64,000 nt of DNA from Siphlonurus alternatus (GCA_949825025.1 OX463778.1:806001-870000), one strand, 5' to 3'; shown: positions 12,901-25,140, counted from the stretch's first letter. Numbers and translations are program-made. The notes: generated by a model from the letters alone, not told the origin.

Positions 12901-15900
12901 GGCACTTGCTGGTGATGATGTGAGCGCTGCTGTGACACACTACTTGATCCCTTCTTTAGGTAAGGGTGGGAGAAAAATTGATCAAAATCCATCCGCTCAC
13001 GAGCATTTCGCCTTAGCAGCCCCATTAGCAAATCAGCTAATTCTTGAGAGGTCCCAGATGGAATTCTAGAAAATTTATATTTATAATTATTATTTTGTTT
13101 TATTATTAGTTTTATTATGAGGTGCAGCATACTTACTTGGGAGATAAATTAGCATTCTTTTCGTAGAATTGTTTGAGAGCTTGAGGTGTCTGTGCTTGGA
13201 ATGGTGCTTTACCAGTAAGACATTGAAATACAATAGTTCCAAGGCTCCACAGGTCTGCTTTGGCATCATATTGTAATGACATTATAACTTCAGGAGCCTA
13301 GAATAGAATATTAGACTTGTTAAATTTTGCTCTACTACATAAAAATTAATGCTCTTACCATATACATAGGAGACCCACACAAGGTAGCTGCCATAACTCC
13401 ATCTTGTAGAAACCTTGCGAAACCAAAATCCGCTGAAACCAAAAAATTATGTGTAACAATCACCAAATTTTCTATGTCTTCTCAATCTTACCTATCTTCA
13501 GTCTGATCTCGTGAGGTTGCGGACAAGCCTTAGGCCCACCAATGTTGTGGCTTAGTAGAATATTTTGTGGTTTGAGATCTCGGTGAACAATACCCTTGGC
13601 ATGAAGCGCCCTCATTGCTCCAGCTTCAAGAAAAGATCAAGTTAAACATTTATCATTTTCATGTCAGAGATAAATTCTTACCTAGTTGCCGCAAGAATAG
13701 ACGGATTGTGTCTTCACTCAAGGTACCTTTGGCTGCAACAGAAACTTGTGTTACTGTAATATAGTTATATAGCACTGTATGTTTATGAAAGAAATATGTA
13801 AATTAAACTTGCAGCTGGAAAACTAGTGATATTGCAAAATCATTAGCTTAGATAAATATCTAGAGTGCTCCCCTTTCTCCCAAATAAGGGAAAATTATTT
13901 ATCATTACTCTTTAATTTTACTCATAGAGAATTTATTTTATAAAGGTGGCATGTGATTTTATAATATACTGAAAAATATCAGGTCAAATTCTTGGAGAAA
14001 CTACATGGCAGTAGCAACTCACCATTGAGATAATCTGCCAAGTCTCCACCATTGCAGTACTGTAAGAAGTCAACAATTAAATTTCTGATACTAAATTTCA
14101 ACTGTTAAGGACACTAACCTCCATGACAAGGTACACATTAGTTGGTGTCTCCTTGCAGTCCAGTAGGGCCACAACATTTTCATGGTGCAACTCTGTCAGC
14201 TCCTGAAGAAATCACATACGTCAAACAACAGAAAAATAAAGGCAAGTCCCATGAGCTAATTTTCATTATTTTATTGCATAATGTAAGTTCTTATTTTGCC
14301 CAATTTACAGCAAAAATGTTAGTGTTTATATACATAATTCTGTATGTGTGAAGGGAGTCAATTTCCCCTTCTATAATATTAAAAGCCAAGGTTAACAATG
14401 TCAATACTATTCTTGATGGATTATTTATATTTATAACATGTCTTAGGATCTGATTCTGTTATATTTTTGGTGATTTTTTTATTATTGCTACATGTAATAT
14501 TTGATATACTATTGTCTAATGTCTCAAACTGTTTACATGATTCTGTTTATTTGCATGTTATAATCCATCTTTATTTAATTACTTATGTTCATTGGCCAGT
14601 TCCTGGATTGCTGAACTGTTAAAGGCATTTCTATTTTTTTTTTTTTTTATTTTTTACTTGTTGTATTAAATATACAGTTGACAAACACCATGAGGTTGTT
14701 ATTAATAACACAGTTTATGATGTGCTTATATTGTATTGTACAATCGAAAAGCAATAACATAAATATGAATATGAGTAATGAAAATTGCACCTTTGCTTAA
14801 TTAAAAATTTTCAGATTCTCCAATTATTGATTTTTGTCTTTATTTTTTTTAAATGTTAAATATACAGCTGCATCAATTCACCTTATTTTTTATTAAAAAT
14901 TATTTTTTATTTATTTATTTCTTTATTTATTTATTCACTCATTTATTTATTTGCTTGTTTGCAATGAATGTTTGCACATTGATTGTTCATTATAAGCCTT
15001 AAATAAATGCTGTGTGTTGCCCAGATAAGCCTATGACCAGGTGGAGTGAGGAAGGTGATTGTTTAACTCTGTAGAGTTGATTAGAGCAATGGCCTTGGGT
15101 GTGCTGTGCTGAGTAACTATGTTAATAAACAAACCGTTTACACTTCCCTGTGACAGAGCAGTCAGAAAGATGGCCTTCAGATAAGAGAAAGGATTCTATT
15201 TTGTTTAAATAAATTATCTGATCAGGAAGACATATAAGGAAGTTTTGTTTGTTTATATGTAACATCATAAATAAATTATGAACGTTTTTTTTTTTTAATA
15301 TAATTTTTCCAAAATAATAGAACAATATGCAGTCATTAAATAAAATAATAATAAATAATGTGACATAAGTTAAATAATGATACAAAGAGTTATGATATAG
15401 AACCACAGTAGAATAAAATGACAAGTTCAACATGATTTTTACTACTGTATGCTTCAATTTGCATATAATGCAACAAAATGAAATGCAAGTAATAATGAGA
15501 CTTCAGGTGTTCTCAGGAGGAAAAATGTTTCCCGTAAGTCACAATGTTAGAAAATTTGAATTTGTTCTCAGAGCCTATTAAAATTAATTACTATTGTAGC
15601 TATTAATTTAAAACCATGGATCTTCTGATAATGAATCAAGAGCTTATTCCTCTCTATTTTTTTTTTTTTATATAGGTTTGGAAAGAACAAAGGGAACTTC
15701 ACTGTATAATGAGCTGAATCAAACCTCTATTGCATTAGAGATAATAAAAAGAGCTCTTATTGCAAATCAGGCATTCGAGTCTGAAGGCCTCATATACCGT
15801 TATGTACAGTAAAGTGCTAGATCATTTTGATTACTGCACACAAAGAAATCATTTTGATTACTGCACACAAAGAAAGTGAATAACTAAATAACATACATTG

Positions 15901-17477
15901 CAGGTGACTTATTTTCATTCAGTATAATTATGACAGTTTCCTTACCTTTAGAATTTTTATTTCTTTTCCAAGAAGATTCTGAGATTTGGCAAGATTCTTT
16001 TTTGTGATGCTTTTTATGGCAACCACAAAATTTGGAGTCTGTAACAGAAAGAAGACAAGCTATGTTATAACAGGGACACAATATAAGAAAAGAAACTGTG
16101 TTGCAAGACATGTGAATTTTCTTTTCTCATCTTGCACTTCATCAAACATTCTGTGACAGGGGGGGTAAGGGAAGTTTGGGAAGAAGTTGTTTCTGACATC
16201 AATATTGATGTCAATATAATCAATATTGATTATGAAAATTCACCCCAAAATTATACACCAACTGAATTTTAAATAACAATGAAATTATTTTGTAAATACA
16301 ATGCAGTATGTATTTGATACTGCCTATTCGGCAATTTTTTTTTTATTGGTTAAAATATTTTTATTTTTTAAAAAAAGCAAACAGTAACAACAATAACAGG
16401 TGCATTTGCTACATGTAAATAATGTAACTAACTGCATATACCGGAAAATTATGGTACAATATATTGCTATACTGCTGGACCGGGATGCGGAAAAATCGGG
16501 GGGGTTCAAGCAGGCACGGATCCAGGGGGGTGTCTTGGGGGGCTGCAGCCCCCTCCAAAATTTTGGATTGAACATGGGCAACATAGGCATTTCTCCCACT
16601 CCAATTTGCTTTTTTTTTAACATTTGTCTTATACAGAGAGCCCTTCAATCCCGAAATTTGGTTCTGGGTCCTCGCCTGGGTTTAAGAACTGGTCGAGCAA
16701 AGTGATAACCTGAGGCGAGCCATCTTGGTCTGTCTACATTTACGCTTTGAAGTGTGCCTATACTGTAAAATCTAATCTCATCCAGTTACTATAATTTGAT
16801 AAAAATTCCTGTTCTTATTATATTATGCATTACATACTGTATATATAATGCATACCCAGTATTACTATCAGAATGTATTGTGCCCATTGCATATTAAGAT
16901 ATATTTATGCAAACAGTAGTACTGTATGCATATAATATGTATGAATGTATACTATGATGTATGATATGCTTATCGAAGCATAATATATGCATAGATAAAA
17001 CGCTATCAGATAATAAGAGAAATAATACATCGAGACAATTAAGACGATTTCCCTATTATATATAATATATATTATAATAATAATATTATTATGCTTTATC
17101 AACAATATGCATAAATATTCATTATATTATAGGATGATACTGTATGCATATCATAAAATATATTGCGTATTTATACAGTATACAAATATGATATACACAT
17201 GCCCGTGACCTTAATCTCCTGCAGGCTAAGATGATGAAAGACCCTGCCTAAAATTTCCAATGTATGCATAACGATCGTGACCTCATAAAAGCAATGCAAC
17301 AATTTTATACATGTCATGAATGCATAATTATGTATTTATGCATTTAATGAACAAAAAATACAGAATGTCTTCTTCAAATACACTTACCTTTCTTCGTCTT
17401 CCTTTGAAAACCACTGCGAATGCACCATGGCCAATCAAGTCTTTTGTGTTATATTCAAATTCCCCTACGATCTCCAT
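3682..17477 (-). CDS. Atg1: ULK1/ULK2/Atg1 serine/threonine autophagy kinase, 21 coding exons
   Basis: Cytoplasmic kinase that starts autophagy in the ULK-Atg13-FIP200 complex (family knowledge). Conceptual splicing gives about 994 residues, close to vertebrate ULK1/2. The start at 17477 gives the family N-terminus MEIVGEFEY followed by the glycine loop GHGAFAVV. Exons (high to low coordinate): 17388-17477, 15946-16038, 14119-14202, 14023-14059, 13682-13732, 13492-13623, 13359-13432, 13137-13297, 12770-13065, 12443-12544, 12243-12297, 9164-9335, 8458-8743, 8070-8162, 7835-8012, 7167-7436, 6674-6828, 5808-6105, 5022-5170, 4378-4513, 3682-3755. All introns read GT-AG. Phases agree everywhere except exon 10, and the total of 2986 coding bases is one too many. 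ULK1 and ULK2 are not separable by eye; a single invertebrate Atg1 is likely. Confidence 0.95.
9430..11992. mobile_element. 2.56-kb TA-flanked DNA transposon in ULK intron 11 (pogo/Tc1-mariner-like ends)
   Basis: Terminal inverted repeats start CAGTCAACCGGGGTAAC at the left and end GTTACCCCGGTTGACTG at the right, with a TA dinucleotide just outside each end. Further inverted copies of the GGGGTAACTTTGAAGGG word lie at about 9805-9860 and 11763-11815. No transposase frame is recognisable, so it is probably non-autonomous. TA duplication and CAGT ends suit Tc1/mariner-pogo elements; superfamily assignment is an inference. Confidence 0.75.
11413..11545. repeat. Near-perfect hairpin repeat inside the intron-11 transposon
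   Basis: The segment starting TTTAACCCCAACTTTAGCCC is repeated in inverse orientation about 80 bases later, ending GGGGCTAAAGTTGGGGTTAA, with a short loop. It could be a tiny nested MITE. No clear target duplication was seen. Confidence 0.65.
12494..12498 (-). other. Probable one-base frameshift in ULK exon 10
   Basis: On the minus strand this is an A5 run. The exon 9 frame enters exon 10 as [15 protein letters not shown]. After the run the exon 9 frame gives unconvincing sequence, while the frame one base shorter continues as [13 protein letters not shown] and joins exon 11 ([11 protein letters not shown]) and exon 12 without a break. The exon total is one base above a multiple of three, which fits one extra A. 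An assembly homopolymer error is the simplest reading; a real allele or an unseen splice arrangement is possible. Confidence 0.6.
12770..17477 (-). other. ULK exons 1-9: kinase domain and start of the Ser/Pro linker
   Basis: Encodes residues 1 to about 339. The kinase domain runs from about residue 9 to 277. Visible motifs are the glycine loop GHGAFAVV, the ATP lysine in VVAIK (K39), the catalytic loop HRDLKPQN (D134), the DFG aspartate (D164), the APE motif (about 188-190) and the terminal FFSHPYL segment. No catalytic residue is missing. The domain is cut by eight introns. The first two are long (about 1.3 and 1.7 kb) and A+T-rich, while exons 3-9 are tightly packed. After the kinase the chain turns into the His/Gln/Ser/Pro-rich linker typical of ULK proteins. 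Confidence 0.95.
16511..16625 (+). mobile_element. CAGGCRCGGATCCAG-type MITE fragment in ULK intron 1
   Basis: Starts CAGGCACGGATCCAGGGG and shares the internal words AATTTTGGATT and AACATGGGCAA with the intact copy at 51380-51495. The right terminal repeat is not present, so this copy is truncated. Other fragments of the family lie at 46150-46188 and 58782-58987. Confidence 0.65.
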
Positions 17478-18079
17478 CGTAGTAAAATTTGTGTAAGTTG
17501 GATGAAACTTTTTATTTCTTTCTTCTTACAACGTTCATTTCAGTAGCTTATCTTTTCCATTCTACCATAACAAACCGCATAAAAAACAAATTTTAGACTT
17601 CGAGACTACGATGTTCACGCGCTGGATTGAATCTGAGCGGATCGATAGCACTTCGGGCCCCTCTCTTCGGGATTTGGGCGAGGACCTGCTGGTTCAGAAT
17701 ACAAACGCATATTTCACAAAATATTGTGCACCAAAATGTACTGTAAGCTTATTTTAAATATTATTGAAAAACCATCAAATATACACTACGCGATTAACAA
17801 CAGTATGACGTGATAAGACAGCCTGTATACTTGATAACCTCGAGCTCGAGAAACAAGTTATTACTTTTAATACTTTTTTTCATCTTTCATCACACAAAAT
17901 ATGAAAAGGCTTGCATAAAGTATTTTTGTGATGTTACTCCAGTTTTTACAGCCTATTTTGGTTCCCGTCTACTCGTAAAATTCGTAAATACACTAAAAGA
18001 AAGCCTCTACTAAAATGTCAGCTGTTCACGCGCAGACGGCGCACTGCGCTGACTGCGCAGACGCAGATCAGGGCTAATC
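17478..18079. promoter_or_regulatory. 5' flank and probable promoter/5' UTR region of ULK
   Basis: About 600 bases between the ULK start codon and the upstream hAT-like element. It is locally richer in G+C (17610-17690 and 18020-18070) than the surrounding introns. No TATA box or start site can be fixed by eye, and no other gene is seen. Any promoter elements farther upstream would be separated from the gene by the 4.7-kb insertion at 18080. Confidence 0.45.
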
Positions 18080-18158
18080 CAGGGTTATTCTCCTATTGTT
18101 ATCGGGTGACGGGTATTCTCGAACGAAATGACCGATGGCGGCGCTGTCTGCAGAGTGA

Positions 18159-18218
18159 TGACGTCACAAAATGGCGGACGTAATGCGGCTCGAAAGAAAT
18201 ATGGAGTATGAAAAGCAG
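18159..18218 (+). promoter_or_regulatory. CRE palindrome followed by ATGGCGG start-like sequence inside the hAT-like element
   Basis: A perfect TGACGTCA (18159-18166) lies five bases before AATGGCGG, a YY1-like initiator word. The ATG at 18171 opens a 16-codon frame (MADVMRLERNMEYEKQ) that meets CAG-GT at 18218. This could be a promoter and first exon, but the candidate donor GTTAAT is weak, no second exon was found, and it lies only 80 bases inside a transposon end. I do not assign a gene. Confidence 0.25.
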
Positions 18219-18594
18219 GTTAATAATTTGATAATGTGCGATTAGAAGCTTACATACAAACGTAAAATTTGACGCACCAGCTGTCAAATTAAATTCATGC
18301 AGGGGCTTTACAATATTATTGGAGCCAATCGCACCCCTTTCAGCCTTTTCAGGGGTGTTTTTTTTTTCCCCATAGGAAATACGAAAAGTTTTTCCAATGA
18401 ATATATGACCGAGATGTAACAATTTGAAAACTTATAAGAATTTTATGGAGAAAATTTCATACAATAGGTAATTAATTTACACCTCTGAAATAATTAATTA
18501 ATACAGATTCACTACCACACCCCCGTGGCACCACCTCTACCACGCACACCCCTGAAGTGCTACTCGATCGGCCGTACCCCGTTATTCAGACCTA

Positions 18595-20755
18595 TTAGTG
18601 TTTTCCACTTTTTTTAATAAACGAGCTAAAATTATAAAACATAATTTTCAAGGGGTTATCAACCCTCCTGAACTAAGAAATATTTTTAGATTTTCTCCCC
18701 GACGCACCCTTGAGTGTTAGATAACTACCCCTAAAACCAATTTTCCTTAAAAATTGTGCTAAAATTATGAAATTAATTTTCAAGGGGTAATCGACCCTCC
18801 TAAACTAGGATATAATTTTAGATTTTCTCCCCAACGCACCCCTGAGGGTGGAGAACTACCCCTAAAATCCACTTTCCTTAAAAATTGTGCTAAAATTATG
18901 AAATTTATTTTCAAGGGGTAATCGACCCTACTGAAGTCAGAAATAATTTAAAATTTTCTCCCTGACGCACCCCTGAGGGTGGAGACCTACCCCTAAAATC
19001 CACTTTCCTTAAAAATTGTGTTAAAATTATGAAATTAATTTTCAAGAGGTAAGTCACCCTCCTGAACTCGGAAATAATTTTAAATTTTCTCCTCGACGCA
19101 CCCCTGAGGGTGGAGAACTACCCCTAAAATCCACTTTCCTTAAAAATTGTGCTAAAATTATGAAATTAATTTTCAAGGGGTAATCGACCCTACTGAAGTC
19201 GGAAATAATTTTAAATTTTCTCCCTGACGCACCCCTGAGGGTGGAGACCTACCCCTAAAATCCACTTTCCTTAAAAATTGTGTTAAAATTATGAAATTAA
19301 TTTTTAAGAGGTAATTGACCCTCCTGAACTCGGAAATAATTTTAAATTTTCTTCCCGACGCACCCCTGAGGGTGGAAAACTACCCCGAAAATCAATTTTC
19401 CTTAAAAAATATGCTAGAATTATGAAATTAATTTTCAAGGAGTAATCGACCCTACTGAAGTCGGAAATAATTTTAGATTTTCTCTCCGACGCAACCCTGA
19501 GGGTAAACGGCTACCCACCATATCCTTCTTTCTTAATAATCGAGTTGAAATCGTGAATTAAATTTTTTTCGGGATTTATCGTAATTTTTCATGGAAAAAA
19601 AAATATATCAGACTCGCCTCCTTACTTGCAGTATGATGATGGATGTCCACCGTTATAATAATTACATGGCGTGAAGGTTCATGTTTTTGGGTCTGCACAA
19701 TGAGGCTATGTGTGATTTTAATTAACAACTGAGGTGTGACCATCAATTCCACATAACGTCTATCACTTTCAGCTCGTCAATGGTCTCAAATCTCTTTCTG
19801 AAGCAAAAGGTTTACAAGAAGAGATTTGAGACCAATTGACGAACAGAAAGTGGAGATAAGACGTTGCATGGAATTGGTCACAACTCAGATGTTATAAGAG
19901 GCCATGCACCTACACACATAGCCTCGTTGAGCGGACCAACATGTGCCATCACGCCAATTAACGGTGCTGAACACATTGAGTGAAACCATCATCATACTGC
20001 AAGTGAAGAAGTGAGTCTGGGATACTTTTTCTCTGAAAAATTTCGATAAATCCCGAATAAAAATTTAATTCACAATTTCAACTCGATTATTAAGAAAGAA
20101 GGATATGGTGGGTAGCCGTTGACCCTCAGGGTTTCGTCGGGGAAAAAGTCTAAATTTATTTCCGAGTTTCAGAGGGGTTAACAAATATTTGAAAATTTAA
20201 TTTTTTTATTTTAACACAATTTTTAAGGAAAATGGATTTTAGGGGTAGGTTTCCACCCTCAGATGTACGTCGGGAAGAAAATCTAAAATTATTTCCGACT
20301 TCAGTAGGGTCGATTACCCCTTGAAAATTAATTTCATAATTTTAGCACAATTTTTAAGGAATATTGTTTTTCGGGGTAGTTCTCCACCCTCAGGGGTGCG
20401 TCGGGGAGAAAATCTAAAATTATTTCCGAGTTCAGGAAGGTCGATTACCCCTTGAAAATTAATTTCGTAATTTTACCACAATTTTTAAGGAAAATTGTTT
20501 TTCGGGGTAGTTCTCCACCCTCAGGGGTGTGTCGGGGAGAAAATCTAAAATTATTTCCGAGTTCAGTAGGGTCGATTGCCCCTTGAAAATTAATTTCATA
20601 ATTTTAGCACAATTTGTAAGGAAAATTGTTTTTCGGGGTAGTTCTCCACCCTCAGGGGTGCGTCGGGGAGAAAATCTAAAATTATTTCCGAGTTCAGTAG
20701 GGTCGATTGCCCCTTGAAAATTAATTTCATAATTTTATCCCAATCAGTAAGAAAA
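18595..20755. mobile_element. Foldback element with 131-bp subrepeat arms
   Basis: The left arm carries at least seven tandem units spaced 131 bases apart (GACGCACC word near 18701, 18833, 18964, 19095, 19226, 19357 and 19488). The right arm carries five inverted units (CGTCGG word near 20135, 20268, 20399, 20530 and 20661). Between them 19500-20110 is itself one long palindrome centred near 19805. Inverted arms built of tandem subrepeats are the hallmark of Foldback/Galileo-type elements. There is no coding capacity. Target duplications were not resolved. Confidence 0.8.
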
Positions 20756-21375
20756 ATTAACAATAACTTAATATCATATGGATCGACATATACATATTAT
20801 GCATATATACCACGCGCCGCGCGCAAGACTCTATTTAAAGCAAATGACACGGTGTATGGTCACATTTATCTGTTATTTTATTTATTAAGACTAATATTTA
20901 ACTTTATTATGATAATTAAAAATTTGCAAGTGGATAATATTATATTATCACGTAAATTAACTCAGGAATGGTATGTTGTTCCTATACTGTTATGAACAGC
21001 TAGCCGCATTCTAGTAGTTCACACTTTTGGCCGCTAGAGGGCTGAATTTGGTTGCGTTCGCGAATACGCGCATCAGAAAAAGTGGACATTTTCATTGTCG
21101 GGGATACGTAACTCAATGTTAAAATCGAATTTTTCGATACTTTTTCTGGAGCTCCAGAGGATTTACATTCTTAACCAAATGCACAAAGGGGTTTTAAAGG
21201 GTGAAAAGAACGATTTTTGAGACGATGGAGACATTCACTCAGTGAAATCATTGATTTTAAAGAATTAAAAGTTGGACGCTTCTGATTGGCTGATTAGAAT
21301 TTGTTGATTTTTTCAGTTACGATTTCCTATTGTTGAAAATTTGCGCTTGGTCCAGGGCCGTCCCATGCGCACGGT

Positions 21376-21886
21376 CAGTGATGCAACGCTTCGCGAAGCT
21401 TCGCGCGAAATTTCGCTAGTTTCGCGAATATTCGCGAAGTTTCGCAAGCCAAGTTTCGCGAAAGTTTCGCGCGAAACTTTGCGAAATTGATATATTTGAA
21501 TTTCCCGCTATACTTTTTCGAATCGTATTTAATGAATACGCCGTTTTCTTCCTAATTTTACTTTAATGACAGGTTTAATTGCATTAATGAATTAAAAATG
21601 AGTTCAATTTAATTTATTAGATATAAAAAAATTTATTTCTTTTTTATTACTTTTAAAAATTACTTTTAATTATTTTTAAATTCATTTAACACATTCGAGG
21701 ATAGACAGTTCATGAAAGGGGCCATTTAATCTTGTTTTCCTAATTTTTTTATGAATATATGAAAAATCGCATTGTGACAGTCATTTTTTAAATTTCGCGA
21801 AATCTTCGCGAAGTTTCGCGAATATTCGCGCGAAAGTTTCGCGAAAGTTTCGCACACCATGTTTCGCGCGAAGTTTTGCATCTCTG
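21376..21886. mobile_element. 511-bp hAT-like MITE with TTCGCGAA-rich ends
   Basis: Starts CAGTGATGCAA and ends TTGCATCTCTG (inward CAGAGATGCAA). The 8-bp repeat CGCACGGT flanks it exactly at 21368-21375 and 21887-21894. Each end carries about 90 bases packed with TTCGCG and CGCGAA words in inverted order, strikingly G+C- and CpG-rich around an A+T-rich core. It is non-coding. Confidence 0.88.
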
Positions 21887-22824
21887 CGCACGGTGCATAC
21901 GTTTAATTTTTTCTGCTCTATTATAGAGTTTTCCGTAAATTAATAGCCATTGCTTAGAAAAGCTGCGCAGAAACGAGTTTTAAATGTTAGTAGTCTACTG
22001 CGCATAGCTCCGCAAAGTGTGAATGATAAAAAAGCTTGAATCCAAATGAAGCTGCGCAAACGCTAGGTGACTAATCTGCGCACAGCCAATAGCAGCTTTG
22101 TATGCTTTATGAACAAAGATACGAACTTCTACCCCAGATTGCTTGCGAATTGCGGTGTTTAAAAATTCTTTTAATACGTTCTGCAACCGGTTTGGCTTGT
22201 AGTATTGTAAATAAATATCAAATTTGAGATGAGATAAAAAGCAACGTTCTCGCTAATGTTGAACAAAAATTCTGCTCCGGTAGGGGCCCCTCGTGCAGCG
22301 AAACAGCTGTTTTGAGCTCACTACGTGACGTCACCTTGGGTGTTTTTGGCCAAAATGCGCAGATCAGTCCAAATTCGTAGGGCTGATGGACCTATCTATT
22401 ATAGTTTGTATCATGCGCTTGGTCCCTGCATAAATAATTAATATTTTTGAAATAAATAATTATAACAATTTATAACACTATTTTCTACCATTTATGATTT
22501 TTTAAATAATTTTTATGGTGTAAAAAGTCTTTTTTTAAATTAAAATTTGGGCAAACAAAGTGTTTTTTTTTATTGCAGCTCTCTGATTGGTTGAAAATTG
22601 GACATTCTTCAACCAATGATATCGCTCGAAAATTTTCAACAATTAAAATTTCAGCCAATTAGAAAAAAATCAACAACTTTATTTTGGCCAATCAGAGCAA
22701 TTCCAAATGACCACTTTTAAGCCAATCAGAATTCAGTATTTAGCGCCATAAGCCAGACAGTGGCGCGTATACCCTCTATTATAGGAGAATAGCCCTGTTA
22801 TAGGAGAATAGCCCTGGGCTAATC

Positions 22825-23057
22825 CTCTGTCCTCTGTTAATTAAAGAAAGTTGGGTTGGCAGTGTTGGCACTCTATACAGGAATTTCATGTTTACATTTT
22901 GGGTAGCACGGAGATGCCCGAAGCCGCCCGAAGAGCTTCGGGATGTAGGCAGAAAACCCTAAAATCCTATGCTGTGCGTGTTAACATAACTCACAACACC
23001 TCTTTTCTCATAACAGTTTTGGTCACCAAATATTTTTTTTCACTAGCATTGGTTCTT
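22825..23057. other. Spacer between two elements, no gene
   Basis: Short flank. It includes a segment (about 22882-22930, around GGTAGCACGG and GATGCCCGAAGCCG) that recurs at 52508-52557, so part of it is an interspersed repeat of unknown type. Confidence 0.4.
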
Positions 23058-24872
23058 CCCATGTAGCACACTTTATCGGCTAAATATTGGTCAGATATTG
23101 GGAATATTGGCTTAAAATCTACGATATCACCCATATGTAGCCAATGTTCTTACAATATTGATATGCCGACATTGCCCAATTTTGGCATTTAATATTCATA
23201 CAATGTTGGCTAAAAGTTGGTAGCGCAATATTTAATTTCACTACCTTGGTCCAATATACGTTAGCCATATATTCATTAAATGTGGTTGTCCCAATGTCAA
23301 TGCAACGTTGGCTGGGCATTGAAGTTCAATACTTGAAATATTTATGTCGGTACAATAATGGCTTTCTGATATTGCTGCGGTGTCAAAATTAAACATTGGT
23401 TGAATGTTGGCTAAGGATTGAAAGTCAATGTATCATATAGGAATTTGTAACAAATATTCAAACAATATTGATATGTGAATATTGCTCAATATTGGTGCTC
23501 GATATTCATGCAATGTTGGATTAAAGTTACTAGCACAATATTTAATTTCATTATACGTTGGTCCAAGATACTTTGCCGTATATTCATTGTATGTAGTTTC
23601 CCAATGTCAATGCAACGTTGGCTGGGCATTGATGTTCAATACTTGAAATATTTATGTCGGTACAATAATGGCTTTCTGATATTGCTGCAGTGTCAACATT
23701 AAACATTGGTTGAATGTTGGCTACGGATTGACAGTCAATGTATCATAGGAATTTGTAATAAATATATAAACAATATTGATATGTGAATATTGCTGAATAT
23801 TTGTGCTCGATATTCATGCAATGTTGGATTAAGGTTTCCAGCACAATATTTAATTTCATTACGTTGCTCCAATATACTTTGCCGAATATTCATTGTATGT
23901 AAGTTTCCCAATGTCAATGCAACGTTGGGTGGGCATTGAAGTGCGATGTTCGAAATATTTAGTTTGGGATTGGCTAAATATTGGCCCAATATTGCACCAA
24001 TTATAAGTTCTAACTTTGTCAATAGATGGCAGCAAAATTAATTCAATTTAAAAAACACTTAAAAATTAAATTAAAATTAATTTAAGTCACTGTACTTTTT
24101 TTTAAAAGTAAACACTAAATAGAACCATTATGCTGGGAATTTTTAAGACAATAAATATTTTAATGCTGTTGTTAACGGAATCAAAAATTAATAAACAATA
24201 AGAGAAACTCTAAAAAGAGATATAGATTGAAATAACAAATAGTCTATGATAAAAATACAAGTGTTATACATTAAAAATATACTCCATCATCGAGACTTGG
24301 GAAAAAGTCTTAAAAAAAAAAAACCCCATGATGCATGCAGCTCCATATATGTAATATATGTTAATAAGTACATATTATTACCCTATGGAATCAAAATCGA
24401 ATCCAATATTGTGCCAATATTGGTTGGCCATTCCTGAGATTTATAAAAAATATATTGTATATAGCAAACACTTGCCCAATATTAAATTAAATATCAAAGA
24501 ATGTTTATTTTAAATGTTGGTGCAACATTGGCAATAAATATCCTCCAGCCATAGAGGTTTGTTGCAGCTGCACTATTTAAATGATATTAAAATTAAATAT
24601 CCGAACAATGTTTATCTTAAATGTTGGTGCAACATTGACATTAAATATCGTCCAGCCCTAGAGGTTTGTTGCAGCTGCACTATTGAAACGATATTAAAAT
24701 TAAATATCCGAACAATGCTTATTTTAAATGTTGGTGCAACATTGATATTAAATATCGTCCAGCCATAGAGGTTTGTTGCAGCTGCACTATTGGACCAACG
24801 TCGAATTTGATATTGAGGCGATATCAAAACGATCTGTGGTGAATATTGCGCCGATCAAATGTGCTACATGGG
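23058..24872. mobile_element. 1.8-kb non-autonomous DNA element with CCCATGTAGC ends and internal tandem repeats
   Basis: The left end CCCATGTAGCACACTTTATC mirrors the right end GATCAAATGTGCTACATGGG. TTCTT stands on both sides (23053-23057 and 24873-24877), so the target duplication is 5 bp, or 2 bp with chance extension. Inside are about three units spaced roughly 310 bases apart (CCAATGTCAATGCAACG near 23291, 23601 and 23908), and near the right end three units of about 110 bases carrying TTAAATGTTGGTGCAACATTG. No protein is encoded. Confidence 0.8.
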
Positions 24873-24877
24873 TTCTT

Positions 24878-25140
24878 GTCACCATTTATGAAAGAAATTT
24901 CTACGAGAAATGATACGAATCGTCAGGAGAAATTAATTTCGAGACCAACTTTAACACGTATTTGCTATGCCACTGACAATGTTTTGCCTACACAATTATG
25001 ACGTCATATTGTTTTGTGACGTATGGTGAAAGACCCGTATAGTCGCTCCCTTCCGGCTTATTGAGGCCCAATTCTGAATTCTGATTGGCTTAGAAATAAC
25101 CATTTTTGCTGAAACGCCTCCCTATTGGTTAAAAAGGGGT
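24878..25140. other. Left flank of the giant element; resembles an inverted hAT end
   Basis: No gene. The segment 25040-25140 (CCGGCTTATTGAGG, then TCTGAATTCTGATTGGCTTA) resembles the inverse of the right end of the hAT-like element at 22640-22790. This suggests that an older copy of that family lies here. A TGACGTCA palindrome lies at 24999-25006. Confidence 0.4.

Larger units (their letters stand above)
18080..22816. mobile_element. 4.7-kb hAT-like element with nested insertions
   Basis: The left end reads CAGGGTTATTCTCCTATTG. The right end, read inward, is CAGGGCTATTCTCCTATAAC and is followed by a second copy of the same terminal word. The 8-bp direct repeat GGCTAATC flanks it exactly (18072-18079 and 22817-22824), as expected for hAT transposition. 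It contains a foldback element (18595-20755) and a MITE (21376-21886). No transposase is recognisable. CCAAT-type words are dense in 21280-22760. Confidence 0.8.

Noticed and set aside
18595..20755. CRISPR or satellite array of 131-bp units
   Set aside because: Units are contiguous without spacers and are present as inverted arms, as in foldback elements.
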